Source of the DNA: Anaerolineae bacterium | Lineage (GTDB): Bacteria; Chloroflexota; Anaerolineae; B4-G1; SLSP01 | Length of the DNA stretch: 8,450 nucleotides | Direction of reading: 5' to 3' | Assembly (NCBI GenBank): GCA_016934645.1 | Contig: JAFGSL010000139.1 | Location: 1-8,450, forward strand | Shown here: positions 1 through 6,009 of the stretch, piece by piece | How positions within the stretch are numbered: the first letter of the stretch is position 1 | Layout: each line of letters begins with the position of its first letter | Position numbers and translations under genes: made by a program | Notes under the pieces: generated by a model | Database searches by the model: none | What the model was told of the DNA's origin: nothing | The model's input: the letters and a program-made list of their open reading frames with translations, nothing else

Positions 1-87
1 ATCCTCGAATCGTATTTCCGAGGCGATGACGTGCGGAGCGGCGTGGATGGCATCCAGCAGACCTACGTAGTAGGTGCGCGCGTTCAA
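1..87 (-). CDS. TumE-like toxin (DUF6516 family), N-terminal fragment, cut by window edge
   Basis: An open frame of 29 codons runs off the left edge. It starts at a TTG (87-85) whose last two bases are the first two of the TGA stop (86-84) of the upstream 99-residue gene, so the genes share a TTGA junction. A GAGG ribosome site lies 7 nt upstream. The peptide begins with Leu/Met-Asn-Ala-Arg-Thr-Tyr-Tyr and continues through LLDAIHAAPHVIASEIRFED, which resembles the start of TumE/DUF6516 small proteins as I remember them: a short helix, then a beta strand ending in an acidic stretch. TumE proteins are toxins of type II toxin-antitoxin pairs and follow a roughly 90-100 residue antitoxin gene, as here. 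The overlapping ATG at 91 opens a different, arginine-rich frame with no family look. The family call rests on 29 residues and is tentative; that a gene starts here is more secure. Confidence 0.5.
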   Translation of the reverse strand, partial: MNARTYYVGLLDAIHAAPHVIASEIRFED

Positions 88-383
88 ACATGAACCTCGG
101 ACAGGATATAGAAGCGGTGTTGCCATAAATCCAAACCGCGCTTCGCCGCATACCAATCAAAGTACACCGCATCGTCTCCCAGTTCGCCAGACTCAAACTG
201 CTGTATGAAGTCATCAGACGTCATATGATGCTGTTGCTCAAAAGCCTGGCATAACCGCCCGAAATAGATGCGGCGCGTTTCAGCCAACTTTGTTTCTTGA
301 AGCAGGGCATCACTTAACACCTTGCGAACCTCTGCGCTGCTGTGCGCGGCAGAAAACTTCATCTTAAGTGCAATTTCTTCCAT
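84..383 (-). CDS. Small antitoxin-like protein upstream of a TumE-like toxin
   Basis: A 99-residue, mostly helical, acidic soluble protein with no signal peptide or membrane segment. The middle has a helix rich in Lys/Glu/Arg (about residues 30-50, ending LCQAFEQ). The C-terminal half carries ESGELGDDAVYFDWYAAKRG (about 65-84), a pattern I associate with small antitoxins encoded directly before TumE/DUF6516 toxins in Chloroflexota and cyanobacteria. The first ATG (383) has an AAGG 9 nt upstream; Met8 has no comparable site. The stop overlaps the TTG start of the next gene, which implies translational coupling and fixed stoichiometry. By family logic it would bind and neutralise the downstream toxin and might repress its own promoter, but I see no recognisable DNA-binding motif. 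It could instead be a plain hypothetical protein. The pairing is supported by gene order and overlap; the role is inferred. Confidence 0.6.
   Translation of the reverse strand: MEEIALKMKFSAAHSSAEVRKVLSDALLQETKLAETRRIYFGRLCQAFEQQHHMTSDDFIQQFESGELGDDAVYFDWYAAKRGLDLWQHRFYILSEVHV
95..98 (-). promoter_or_regulatory. Ribosome-binding site of the partial TumE-like gene
   Basis: The minus strand carries GAGG with 7 nt before the TTG start at 87. It lies within the last codons of the upstream gene, as expected for translationally coupled genes. It supports the TTG start over the ATG at 91, which it would precede by only 3 nt. Confidence 0.5.
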
Positions 384-424
384 TTCACTTGACCTTTTTA
401 GGGTGAATTTATGTTCCTATTCAC

Positions 425-453
425 AGTATACTACAGTTCATGGTTGCGGGCAA
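425..453 (-). promoter_or_regulatory. Sigma70-like promoter of the antitoxin-toxin module
   Basis: On the minus strand, TTGCCC (448-453) is separated by exactly 17 nt from TATACT (425-430). That gives four of six -35 consensus bases and five of six -10 bases at the best spacing. Transcription would begin near 418 and leave a leader of about 35 nt before the ATG at 383. The -10 lies within the palindrome AGTATACT (425-432), which could also serve as an operator half, though nothing else shows that. Its presence suggests the two-gene module is transcribed independently of the upstream sugar genes. Confidence 0.5.
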
Positions 454-513
454 CGGAATTATTGCAGATTGCAGTAAGAGTTTCGTGCGGGTTCGCTGGG
501 CTTTTGTCGTCGA

Positions 514-1602
514 TCACGACTGAATCATCGCCTTAACTTTCTTTTCTGCCTGCTGTGCCTCTTCCGGCGCAAGCGCGCCAATCTCGAACTCGGCCACGAA
601 TTTCTCGCCGGGCGGCAGGACCTTGACGTAGCCCTTTGCCTTCTCCGCGAGATAGCCCTCCGGCTCACACGTCCCGGCCTCCACCAGGGCGATGGCATCC
701 TGGTCGGGCGTGCGCGAGATCCAGCGCGTGGCCTTGGGTAGCTGCGATGGGCGGTGACGGATGACGTCGGCATTGCCGTCGGGATGGATTTGTAGTGAGT
801 GCGCCCAGCCATTTGCATCGGCGAGGTAGTCGATGAAGAAGACGCCCTCCGGGTCGAAGGCCAGGTCCGGCGTGAGAATGTGGTGCTTCGCAGGATTGTC
901 GCGCAGTTCGGCGAGGAATTCGGCGTAGCCCGGCCCTGGCTTAATGTGACTGGGGATACTCGCGCGCACGCGGACGTGTTCCGGCGTGGGGATCGCGCTG
1001 TAGACCAGGCGACCGTTGTCCACCGGCTTGAAGTTGACGTGCGCCAGGTAGAGCAGTTCCTGGCCGGAGTTCTTGAGGTTGGTGATCGTCATCGTCGCGT
1101 TGAACAGCGTCGATCCGGCGTAGAGCTTGACCAGTGGTTCGGCGAGATAGTTGTGCGCGAAGGCGACGGTGTGCCGGTACTGTCCACCCATCCCGATGTA
1201 TGTCCCTTTCTCGTCTGTGCCTGTGGCGATGTAGGCGGTTTCGTAGGGCGCGTTGGGCAGTTCGCCGTGCAGCGGATGGGTATCCTGCGGCGACGGTCCA
1301 CCGACGCCGGTGATGCCACAGTGCTGCAAGAATCCGCCGAACGTCTCCAAGAACGGCCGGTTGGGGTAGGGCTGGGTGAACATCGACTTCATCGTCAGGT
1401 TGCGGCCATTGAACGTCGCCGACCAGACCTGCTGGCCCTGGAACGGCAGTAGTACCAATTCGCCCACGTCGCTGGTGAGCCGCAGTCCACACACCCCGCT
1501 CGGAAAGCGGAAGGTCGAGGCAGTCAACTTGCCGTACTCGACGAGAGTTCTTTTCTGCACGGAAAAGTCATCAGGTGAAAGGTGAATGATCGTTTCGCTC
1601 AT
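514..1602 (-). CDS. DUF4432 family protein (aldose 1-epimerase/galactose mutarotase fold)
   Basis: A 362-residue cytoplasmic beta-rich protein with no signal peptide. Residues about 45-75 (GELVLLPFQGQQVWSATFNG) resemble the strand region that builds the mutarotase beta-sandwich. The motif HPLHGELPNAPYE (109-121) with His109 and His112, and LAHVNF (186-191) with His188, match the conserved His positions of DUF4432 and related aldose 1-epimerases. Members of this fold interconvert alpha and beta anomers of free sugars or bind sugars, and the DUF4432 substrate is generally unassigned. The start is set by GGAGGT (1612-1617), 9 nt before the ATG. It follows the enolase-superfamily gene after 56 nt and is probably the last gene of the sugar cluster. 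No terminator is evident after its stop, but the 130-bp gap beyond it holds the promoter of the next module. The fold is fairly sure; the sugar specificity is unknown. Confidence 0.85.
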   Translation of the reverse strand: MSETIIHLSPDDFSVQKRTLVEYGKLTASTFRFPSGVCGLRLTSDVGELVLLPFQGQQVWSATFNGRNLTMKSMFTQPYPNRPFLETFGGFLQHCGITGVGGPSPQDTHPLHGELPNAPYETAYIATGTDEKGTYIGMGGQYRHTVAFAHNYLAEPLVKLYAGSTLFNATMTITNLKNSGQELLYLAHVNFKPVDNGRLVYSAIPTPEHVRVRASIPSHIKPGPGYAEFLAELRDNPAKHHILTPDLAFDPEGVFFIDYLADANGWAHSLQIHPDGNADVIRHRPSQLPKATRWISRTPDQDAIALVEAGTCEPEGYLAEKAKGYVKVLPPGEKFVAEFEIGALAPEEAQQAEKKVKAMIQS

Positions 1603-1621
1603 TTTTGTTGTACCTCCGGTA

Positions 1622-1656
1622 ATTCGCTATTCGTAATTCGCAGATTCGCCGATTCG
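1622..1656. repeat. Degenerate heptamer tandem repeat (five ATTCG cores)
   Basis: ATTCG occurs at 1622, 1629, 1636, 1644 and 1652, giving periods of 7, 7, 8 and 8. The units read ATTCGCT, ATTCGTA, ATTCGCA, ATTCGCC and ATTCGCT, with single-base linkers before the last two. The array fills the gap between the enolase-superfamily stop codon (1659-1661) and the ribosome site of the DUF4432 gene (1612-1617), so it would be transcribed in the intercistronic leader. Heptanucleotide short tandem repeats of this style are known in cyanobacteria as STRR sequences; no function is assigned here. Confidence 0.7.
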
Positions 1657-1658
1657 CT

Positions 1659-2924
1659 CTAGCTCCACAGCCGGTCCCACGATTTTTCATTATCCCACTT
1701 TGCCGTTGGCTCGAAGTAGCCAGGCTGGTCTGGGTCGATCTGGAGGCGCAGCATTTCTTCGTTCACACCGGTGAAGCCCAGGCCGGGCGTCTCCGGCACC
1801 TGGATGTAACCGTCCTGGATGAGCGGGTTAGGCAGGCCAACGACGAAGTCATTCCACTCTGGGTGATCGACGGAGTGGTTTTCGAGTACGAGGAAGTTCT
1901 CCGTCGCTGCCGCGCAGTGGACGGCCGCCAGCGCTGCGATGGGCGAACCGGCCATGTGCATCGCCATCGCGATTCCATGCTCCTGCGCCAGGTCGCCGAT
2001 CTTCTTGGTCTCCAGGATACCACCGGATGACGCAAGGTCGGGGTGAATGACCGAGACGGCGCGCTCCTTGAATAGCGGCATAAAGCCCTCTTTGAGGTAG
2101 ATATCCTCGCCGGTGCAGATAGGCGTTTTGACGGCGCGGGAGAGTGTCACGTACTGGTCGGTGAACTGCCAGGGGATCATATCCTCGTACCAGGCCAGCG
2201 AAAACTGGTCGAGTGCTTGGCCCAACCGGATGCACGATTCCAGCCCGATGTGACCGAAGTGGTCGATCGCCAGTGGTACTTCGTAGCCGACGATGCTGCG
2301 CACGTCGGCGACGTATTGGCAAAGCCAGTCGATGCCCTTTTCGGTGATCTGTGTGCCAGTGAAGGGGTGCATGATGTGAAAACTGTCGATGTTATCGGGG
2401 AAGCCGATCAGGGTGTCGGGAACGTTGCGCAGCATATAAATGCCCAAATCCATTTTGAGAAATTTGAAGCCCTGGTTCATCCGTTCCTTGAGGCGTTTGC
2501 CCATCGTCTTGCCATCGGGTTCGCTGTGCGTATCGCTGTAGCAGAGGACTTTGTCGCGGAACTTGCCGTTGGCGAGCATGTACGCCGGGACGCCGTAGGC
2601 CTTGCCTGCGAGGTCCATCAGCGCCATCTCGATCGCGCAGACGCCGCCTGCTTGCCGCGCGTGATGGCCGAACTGCTTGATCTTGCGGAAGACTTTATCC
2701 ACGTTGCAGGGGTTTTCTCCCAGGATGCGGCTTTTGAGCATCAGGACGTAGGTTTTGCTTGCCATATCGCGCACTTCGCCGTAGCCGGAAATCCCCTGAT
2801 TCGTGTCGATGCGAATGAGCGTCGCGCGCACGATGCCTTTGAGGGTGACGATGCGCATGTCGGTGATTTTCAGGTCCGACGGGCGCGAGCCTTGGTTGAC
2901 ATATTGTTCACTGAGGGTGGTCAT
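1659..2924 (-). CDS. Enolase-superfamily protein (mandelate racemase/muconate lactonizing type), probable sugar-acid dehydratase
   Basis: A 421-residue cytoplasmic protein with the two-domain enolase layout: N-terminal capping domain (about 18-135) and (beta/alpha)7-beta barrel (about 136-390). The three Mg2+ ligand positions are readable as Asp221 (IDHFGH), Glu247 (WYEDM) and Glu273 (TGEDIY). A His-Asp dyad typical of the mandelate racemase subgroup is present as Asp296 (IHPDLASSGG) and His323 (AMHMAGSP). On the second barrel strand the usual Lys-x-Lys is Lys157-Met-Asp159, so the second lysine is replaced by aspartate. Known members abstract the proton alpha to a carboxylate and dehydrate or racemise sugar acids. 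Presence of the dyad with loss of one lysine favours a dehydratase. The ATG has an AAGGAG 12 nt upstream, which is long but the only candidate. Met23 would remove the first residues only. Residue assignments are by eye; the substrate is unknown. Confidence 0.88.
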   Translation of the reverse strand: MTTLSEQYVNQGSRPSDLKITDMRIVTLKGIVRATLIRIDTNQGISGYGEVRDMASKTYVLMLKSRILGENPCNVDKVFRKIKQFGHHARQAGGVCAIEMALMDLAGKAYGVPAYMLANGKFRDKVLCYSDTHSEPDGKTMGKRLKERMNQGFKFLKMDLGIYMLRNVPDTLIGFPDNIDSFHIMHPFTGTQITEKGIDWLCQYVADVRSIVGYEVPLAIDHFGHIGLESCIRLGQALDQFSLAWYEDMIPWQFTDQYVTLSRAVKTPICTGEDIYLKEGFMPLFKERAVSVIHPDLASSGGILETKKIGDLAQEHGIAMAMHMAGSPIAALAAVHCAAATENFLVLENHSVDHPEWNDFVVGLPNPLIQDGYIQVPETPGLGFTGVNEEMLRLQIDPDQPGYFEPTAKWDNEKSWDRLWS

Positions 2925-2959
2925 TGGGTTAAGAATCTCCTTACGTTTGAATAGGTTGT

Positions 2960-3068
2960 GTGATGCGTACTAGTGATGCGTGATGCATTCTTGCGTCGTA
3001 CATAACGTGACTGAAGATGTATTTACATCGAAAGGTTTCATCATGTATCACGCATCACGTTTCACGTA
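2960..3068. repeat. Heptamer repeats arranged as a long imperfect inverted repeat
   Basis: The left side has GTGATGC at 2960, 2973 and 2980. The right side has TCACGCA, TCACGTT and TCACGTA in perfect 7-bp phase at 3048-3068. Segment 2972-2988 is the reverse complement of 3043-3059 at 15 of 17 positions, so the transcript could fold into a long stem with about 54 nt between the arms. A smaller hairpin, GATGTA-TT-TACATC (3016-3029), lies inside. The last heptamer overlaps the stop codon of the alpha/beta hydrolase gene (3062-3064). No T-run follows on either strand, so a simple intrinsic terminator is unlikely; an mRNA-stabilising or processing hairpin is possible. The region fills the 137-bp gap before the enolase-superfamily gene. 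Confidence 0.7.
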
Positions 3069-4150
3069 AGCTTCTCCCACAGAAAATCATACGCGCGTCG
3101 CCCGCTGATCTGGTGGCGGCCTTCGAAATAGTCAGTCTCCACTTGATCGGCGGCACCGAAGATGCCGTAGACCTCCCGTGTTTTGGCGACGCTCTGCTGC
3201 ACGGCAGCGATGGGGAAGATCGGGTCGCGGGTTCCGGCCTCGACGAGTAGCGAGCGCGGCGCGATCAGTCCGACCAGATCGTACATCTCGCCGAATTGCC
3301 ACAGACCGGGGACGAAGTTGCAGGTACAATGGGACATCGCCAGGATGCTATCCTTGAAGGTGCTGTAGTAGCCGCTGATGACGCACGCCTTGATGCGCGG
3401 ATCGGTGCAGGTGGAGAAGAACGTGTGCATCCCGCCGCCGGAGATGCCCATCGCGCCCAGGCGGTTGGCGTCCACGTCGGAGCGCGTTTCGACGTAGTCG
3501 ATGAGTCTGCGGGCATCGTGGGCGCGCAGGCCGGCTGCCGATCCTCCGAGATGGAAAGCCAGCTTTGCGGTGTGGTCGCATGTAGTGGGCGCGGTCTGCC
3601 CGATGGTCGCGTTGAGATACGAGAAGTCCGTCTGACGTTCGCCGAAGCATGAGATTTCCGGTGCGGCGACGACGAATCCGCGGCGGCACAGGGCCACGGC
3701 GAAGTCCTTGTGGTAGCCGTCGGGTGTGTCGCGTTCAGCGCCATCTTCCCACAGCCCGACGATGTCCTTCACGCCGTACCCGTGCCCGTGGAAGGCGACG
3801 ACGACGGGGTGGGGCGCTGTCCCCTGTTTGGGAACAAGGATGTAGACCGGCATCAGTGTGTACGCCGAGGTGCGCAGCAGCCACTTTTCGCGGACGTAAT
3901 CGCCTTTGTCCACGCTTTCCAGCCGGCGCGGGTTGAGCGGTGCGGCAGGAAAGGCATCGCGTTGCTCAGTTCCGCTGAATCCGAGGGTCTTCGTCAATGC
4001 GGCGCGGATGCCGGTTTGCCACGCCTCGGCCTCTGCACGGGTCTTTGCGCGGAAGCGATAGGGCGCTTTCTCCGGCGCGTAGAGGCGCCACAGCGCGTGA
4101 GCGGGTTGTAATTCGAGCAATTCCTGAGGGTCGAGTTTGGCCGTTCCCAT
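3062..4150 (-). CDS. Alpha/beta hydrolase, Abhydrolase_7/acetyl-xylan-esterase-like (possible esterase or lactonase)
   Basis: A 362-residue soluble protein without a signal peptide. An N-terminal segment (about 1-110) precedes the hydrolase core. The oxyanion region reads AFHGHGYG (119-126). The nucleophile elbow is Gly235-Ile-Ser237-Gly-Gly, giving the GxSxG serine. The acid is probably Asp309 (EAGTRDPIFP) and the base His346 (FEGRHQISG). A cysteine-containing segment SHCTCNFVPGL (273-283) recalls a signature of this Abhydrolase_7-like group. The family cleaves esters, including acyl groups on sugars, or lactones; the cluster suggests a sugar ester or sugar lactone but does not settle which. 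The gene starts 2 nt after the VOC stop, and its ribosome site (GGGGTAAG) overlaps that gene's end, so the two are translationally linked. The last codon and stop lie within a heptamer repeat unit, so the very C-terminus may have been shaped by repeat insertion. Confidence 0.85.
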   Translation of the reverse strand: MGTAKLDPQELLELQPAHALWRLYAPEKAPYRFRAKTRAEAEAWQTGIRAALTKTLGFSGTEQRDAFPAAPLNPRRLESVDKGDYVREKWLLRTSAYTLMPVYILVPKQGTAPHPVVVAFHGHGYGVKDIVGLWEDGAERDTPDGYHKDFAVALCRRGFVVAAPEISCFGERQTDFSYLNATIGQTAPTTCDHTAKLAFHLGGSAAGLRAHDARRLIDYVETRSDVDANRLGAMGISGGGMHTFFSTCTDPRIKACVISGYYSTFKDSILAMSHCTCNFVPGLWQFGEMYDLVGLIAPRSLLVEAGTRDPIFPIAAVQQSVAKTREVYGIFGAADQVETDYFEGRHQISGRRAYDFLWEKLT

Positions 4151-4152
4151 AC

Positions 4153-4536
4153 TTACCCCATCGGCACGGCGCGCTGGCAGAGTTGCAGGGCCACGCCCCA
4201 GGGATCGCGCAGCATCACAAGCAGTGAACCATCGTCGAGTGTTTGGTTGCTGACCAACGTCGCGTCACTGGCGATGAGGGTATCCCGTGCGGCAGCGGCA
4301 TCCTTTACCGCAAAGGCGACGTGCAGGCACAGCGGGTCTTGCTCAGCGTAGTTCGGGATAGGAGCGATGGGATTGGAGTAGATCTCCATCACCACACGCC
4401 CGGTGGCGTCGGCGAGGAAGTGCGTGTGCGGCGCGCCTTGGATGGCGCGGATGATCTGCATGTCGAGGTGCTTCACGTACCAGGCTGCCATCGCGGCAGC
4501 ATCGGGAACGTTGATACCAAAGTGTTCGAATTTCAT
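4153..4536 (-). CDS. VOC-superfamily (glyoxalase/bleomycin resistance fold) protein
   Basis: A 127-residue protein from Met-Lys-Phe-Glu-His with two beta-alpha-beta-beta-beta modules (about 1-55 and 68-122), the normal length for a single VOC unit. Metal-ligand positions by eye are His5 (EHFGINV), Glu51 (VVMEIYS), His72 (CLHVAFAV) and Gln118 (VALQLCQ). The last position is usually glutamate in glyoxalase I and related enzymes, so a Gln here may alter acid-base chemistry. The start is the ATG at 4536, preceded at 6 nt by AGGAGG; an upstream ATG (4557) would place that site inside the gene and adds only seven residues. It lies 2 nt ahead of the alpha/beta hydrolase gene. VOC enzymes are isomerases, epimerases, dioxygenases or metal-dependent lyases; in sugar clusters they are often unassigned. 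Fold sure, reaction unknown. Confidence 0.85.
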   Translation of the reverse strand: MKFEHFGINVPDAAAMAAWYVKHLDMQIIRAIQGAPHTHFLADATGRVVMEIYSNPIAPIPNYAEQDPLCLHVAFAVKDAAAARDTLIASDATLVSNQTLDDGSLLVMLRDPWGVALQLCQRAVPMG

Positions 4537-4542
4537 CGGAGT

Positions 4543-4548
4543 CCTCCT
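4543..4548 (-). promoter_or_regulatory. Ribosome-binding site deciding the VOC gene start
   Basis: A perfect AGGAGG on the minus strand lies 6 nt before the ATG at 4536. The longer reading from the ATG at 4557 would translate through this site and has no comparable site of its own. Confidence 0.75.
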
Positions 4549-4609
4549 GACAGTCATGTAGTCGTTAGTCTTGTAGCCGGATAGTTGCTAAAGCTGTAGT
4601 TGAGTAGGC

Positions 4610-4643
4610 ATTGTGGCACAATTTGTGACGAGTGCAAATGCAC
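4610..4643. other. Cluster of short palindromes upstream of the VOC gene
   Basis: Three short palindromes crowd this 34-bp stretch: ATTGTG-G-CACAAT (4610-4622), CACAA-T-TTGTG (4617-4627, sharing its left half with the first), and GTGCA-AA-TGCAC (4632-4643). The overlapping CACAA/TTGTG units look like operator half-sites, and the stretch lies between the PHP gene's 3' hairpin and the VOC start. I found no convincing -35/-10 pair nearby, so a role in starting or repressing transcription of the VOC-hydrolase pair is only a guess. Confidence 0.35.
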
Positions 4644-4646
4644 GAA

Positions 4647-4678
4647 GCCTTGCGAAGGTTTCTGAACCTTCGCAAGGC
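4647..4678. repeat. Perfect 14-bp inverted repeat (strong hairpin), possible terminator or dispersed repeat
   Basis: GCCTTGCGAAGGTT (4647-4660), a 4-nt TCTG loop, and AACCTTCGCAAGGC (4665-4678) form a perfect stem. It begins 5 bp past the stop codon of the PHP gene on the minus strand, the usual place for a terminator. No T-run follows on the minus strand (TTCGTGCATT), so classical intrinsic termination is doubtful. Its perfection and palindromic arms fit a dispersed hairpin repeat or an mRNA 3'-end stabiliser equally well. Confidence 0.65.
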
Positions 4679-4682
4679 TCTC

Positions 4683-5963
4683 TCATTCGATAGCCCAAAG
4701 ATGATCGTAAAGAGCGGCGGTACGGCCTTGACTGGCGCGAAGCAGGTCGCGTGCCTCTGTATCGCTCGCGCTGTACGCGAGCATCAGCCGGCCCTCTTCG
4801 ACGCAGAGAGCATCGTGCTGCGGGAGGATTTCGCGTAGCAAATATTGTGCGTACTTCGCAAGGCGGAACGGGCCGTGCGCTCGCGGCGTTTGGCCCGGCA
4901 GCGCTTCCACGGCGACGGAGTACAGCGCCTTCACGCTCAGGACAAGATCGGGTAACTCCAGCGATGGCGCAAAAACGAGGGTGTAGTACCAGCCGAACAA
5001 CTCGCCTGTCTCGCAGCCATGCGCGTCGCTCACGCCGACGATGGGGATCACCTTGCCGCGCGCACGTTCGTCGTGGTAGCGCGCCACCTGGAGCATGTTG
5101 GATTCCACCTCAAAGGGGTGATACCCGCCGATGAGTTCCAGCGCGTCGTAGGGCTGGCGGTCGAAAAGGAGCGTCGTCAGCGCCTCCGGTACGTCGTAAC
5201 GGTGACGGGTATACCAGTAGGGGTGACAGAAGACGGCCAGACCGCCACCTGCGCGGATTTTGTCGAAACACCAGACGCATGAGGCGTAAGGGTAACGGTC
5301 CATACCGGCGGGGAAATTGTCACACGTATCGGCGATGGCCTGGACTTCGCGCCGGTAGGACTCAGCCGCAAACAACGCGTTGACGCTGAAGCTCCCGCCG
5401 AAGTTGATGATGTGTACAGGATTGTCGGGTGGGTGGACTTCCTCGCCGGGATAAAGGCGTAGGTCGATAGGAACGTTCTCGAAGGCGCGGATGGCCTCCA
5501 GTGAAGGTGCATACTGGCGATGGTCTGTGATCGCCATGAAGTCCAACCCGATGCACCGTCCTGCCCCGGCAACGTAGGCTGGCGACTCCTTGCCGTCCGA
5601 GCGATAGCTGTGGATGTGTATGTCGCCTTTGTACGGACGGCGCACGAACAGATCGTCGTCCAGTGCATAGAGGCGGGTCTCGGCCAGTGGCCTCTCGCTG
5701 TTACCTACTAGCAACGTGTATTCCTGCTCAGTCTCGAAGTGGCAACGCACCTGAAGCACATCATCAGCAACGGTAGGCTTGAGCATGACTGGTGGCAGGC
5801 TCTCACTCTGCGTCTTGCCACCCTCGGTTGGGAAGAGGGCGATCTCGGAATCTGTGAGGACAGAGCGGACATGATCGAACAAAGGCCGGATCGTGATTAT
5901 CGTTTCGCATCCGGCGCGGACGATTTTTGGGTAGATGTCGAGGTAACGGTTATCGTTGCGCAT
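4683..5963 (-). CDS. PHP-domain metallohydrolase, CehA/McbA-like
   Basis: A 426-residue cytoplasmic protein. Residues about 1-110 form a beta-rich N-terminal domain. The PHP core follows with its metal motifs in order: GDIHIHSYRSDG (His116, His118), AITDH (Asp147, His148), PGEEVHPP (Glu174/Glu175, His177), FCHPYW (His247) and VSDAHG (Asp313, His315). These are the clustered His/Asp/Glu positions that bind two or three metals in PHP phosphoesterases and CehA/McbA-type hydrolases. PHP proteins cleave phosphoesters or, in the CehA group, esters and carbamates, so the substrate cannot be read from the motifs. The ATG has GGAG/AGGAG about 12 nt upstream. The gene begins 46 nt after the pentapeptide gene; a lone TATTAT (5987-5992) could be a -10 but has no good -35. 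A perfect hairpin follows its stop. All metal positions look intact, so I expect an active enzyme. Confidence 0.85.
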   Translation of the reverse strand: MRNDNRYLDIYPKIVRAGCETIITIRPLFDHVRSVLTDSEIALFPTEGGKTQSESLPPVMLKPTVADDVLQVRCHFETEQEYTLLVGNSERPLAETRLYALDDDLFVRRPYKGDIHIHSYRSDGKESPAYVAGAGRCIGLDFMAITDHRQYAPSLEAIRAFENVPIDLRLYPGEEVHPPDNPVHIINFGGSFSVNALFAAESYRREVQAIADTCDNFPAGMDRYPYASCVWCFDKIRAGGGLAVFCHPYWYTRHRYDVPEALTTLLFDRQPYDALELIGGYHPFEVESNMLQVARYHDERARGKVIPIVGVSDAHGCETGELFGWYYTLVFAPSLELPDLVLSVKALYSVAVEALPGQTPRAHGPFRLAKYAQYLLREILPQHDALCVEEGRLMLAYSASDTEARDLLRASQGRTAALYDHLWAIE

Positions 5964-6009
5964 AGGATTTATAGGCTCCTCGAAAGATAATATGTGTTGA
6001 TAGGGCGAC

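Noticed and set aside
1..91. ATG at 91 as the start of the edge gene
   Set aside because: That frame reads arginine-rich with no family likeness, and its ribosome site would be only 3 nt away. The TTG at 87 has good spacing, a stop-start overlap and a family-like peptide.
799..1452. Plus-strand open frame of 217 codons opposite the DUF4432 gene
   Set aside because: Shadow of the minus-strand gene; low-complexity Arg/Val-rich translation and no supporting ribosome site or neighbours.
2217..2954. Plus-strand open frame of 245 codons opposite the enolase-superfamily gene
   Set aside because: It lies antisense to conserved catalytic segments of the enolase-fold protein, and its translation (valine-, histidine- and aspartate-rich) looks like reverse-strand shadow.
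2960..3068. CRISPR array
   Set aside because: The units are 7 bp, degenerate and contiguous, with no 20-40 bp repeats separated by unique spacers, and no cas genes are present.
4537..4557. Seven-residue N-terminal extension of the VOC protein
   Set aside because: The AGGAGG site would be inside the coding region; the conserved fold begins at Met-Lys-Phe at 4536.
4632..4838. Small plus-strand frame starting near the hairpin at 4647
   Set aside because: It runs through the inverted repeat and antisense to the PHP C-terminus, with no Shine-Dalgarno and no conserved look.
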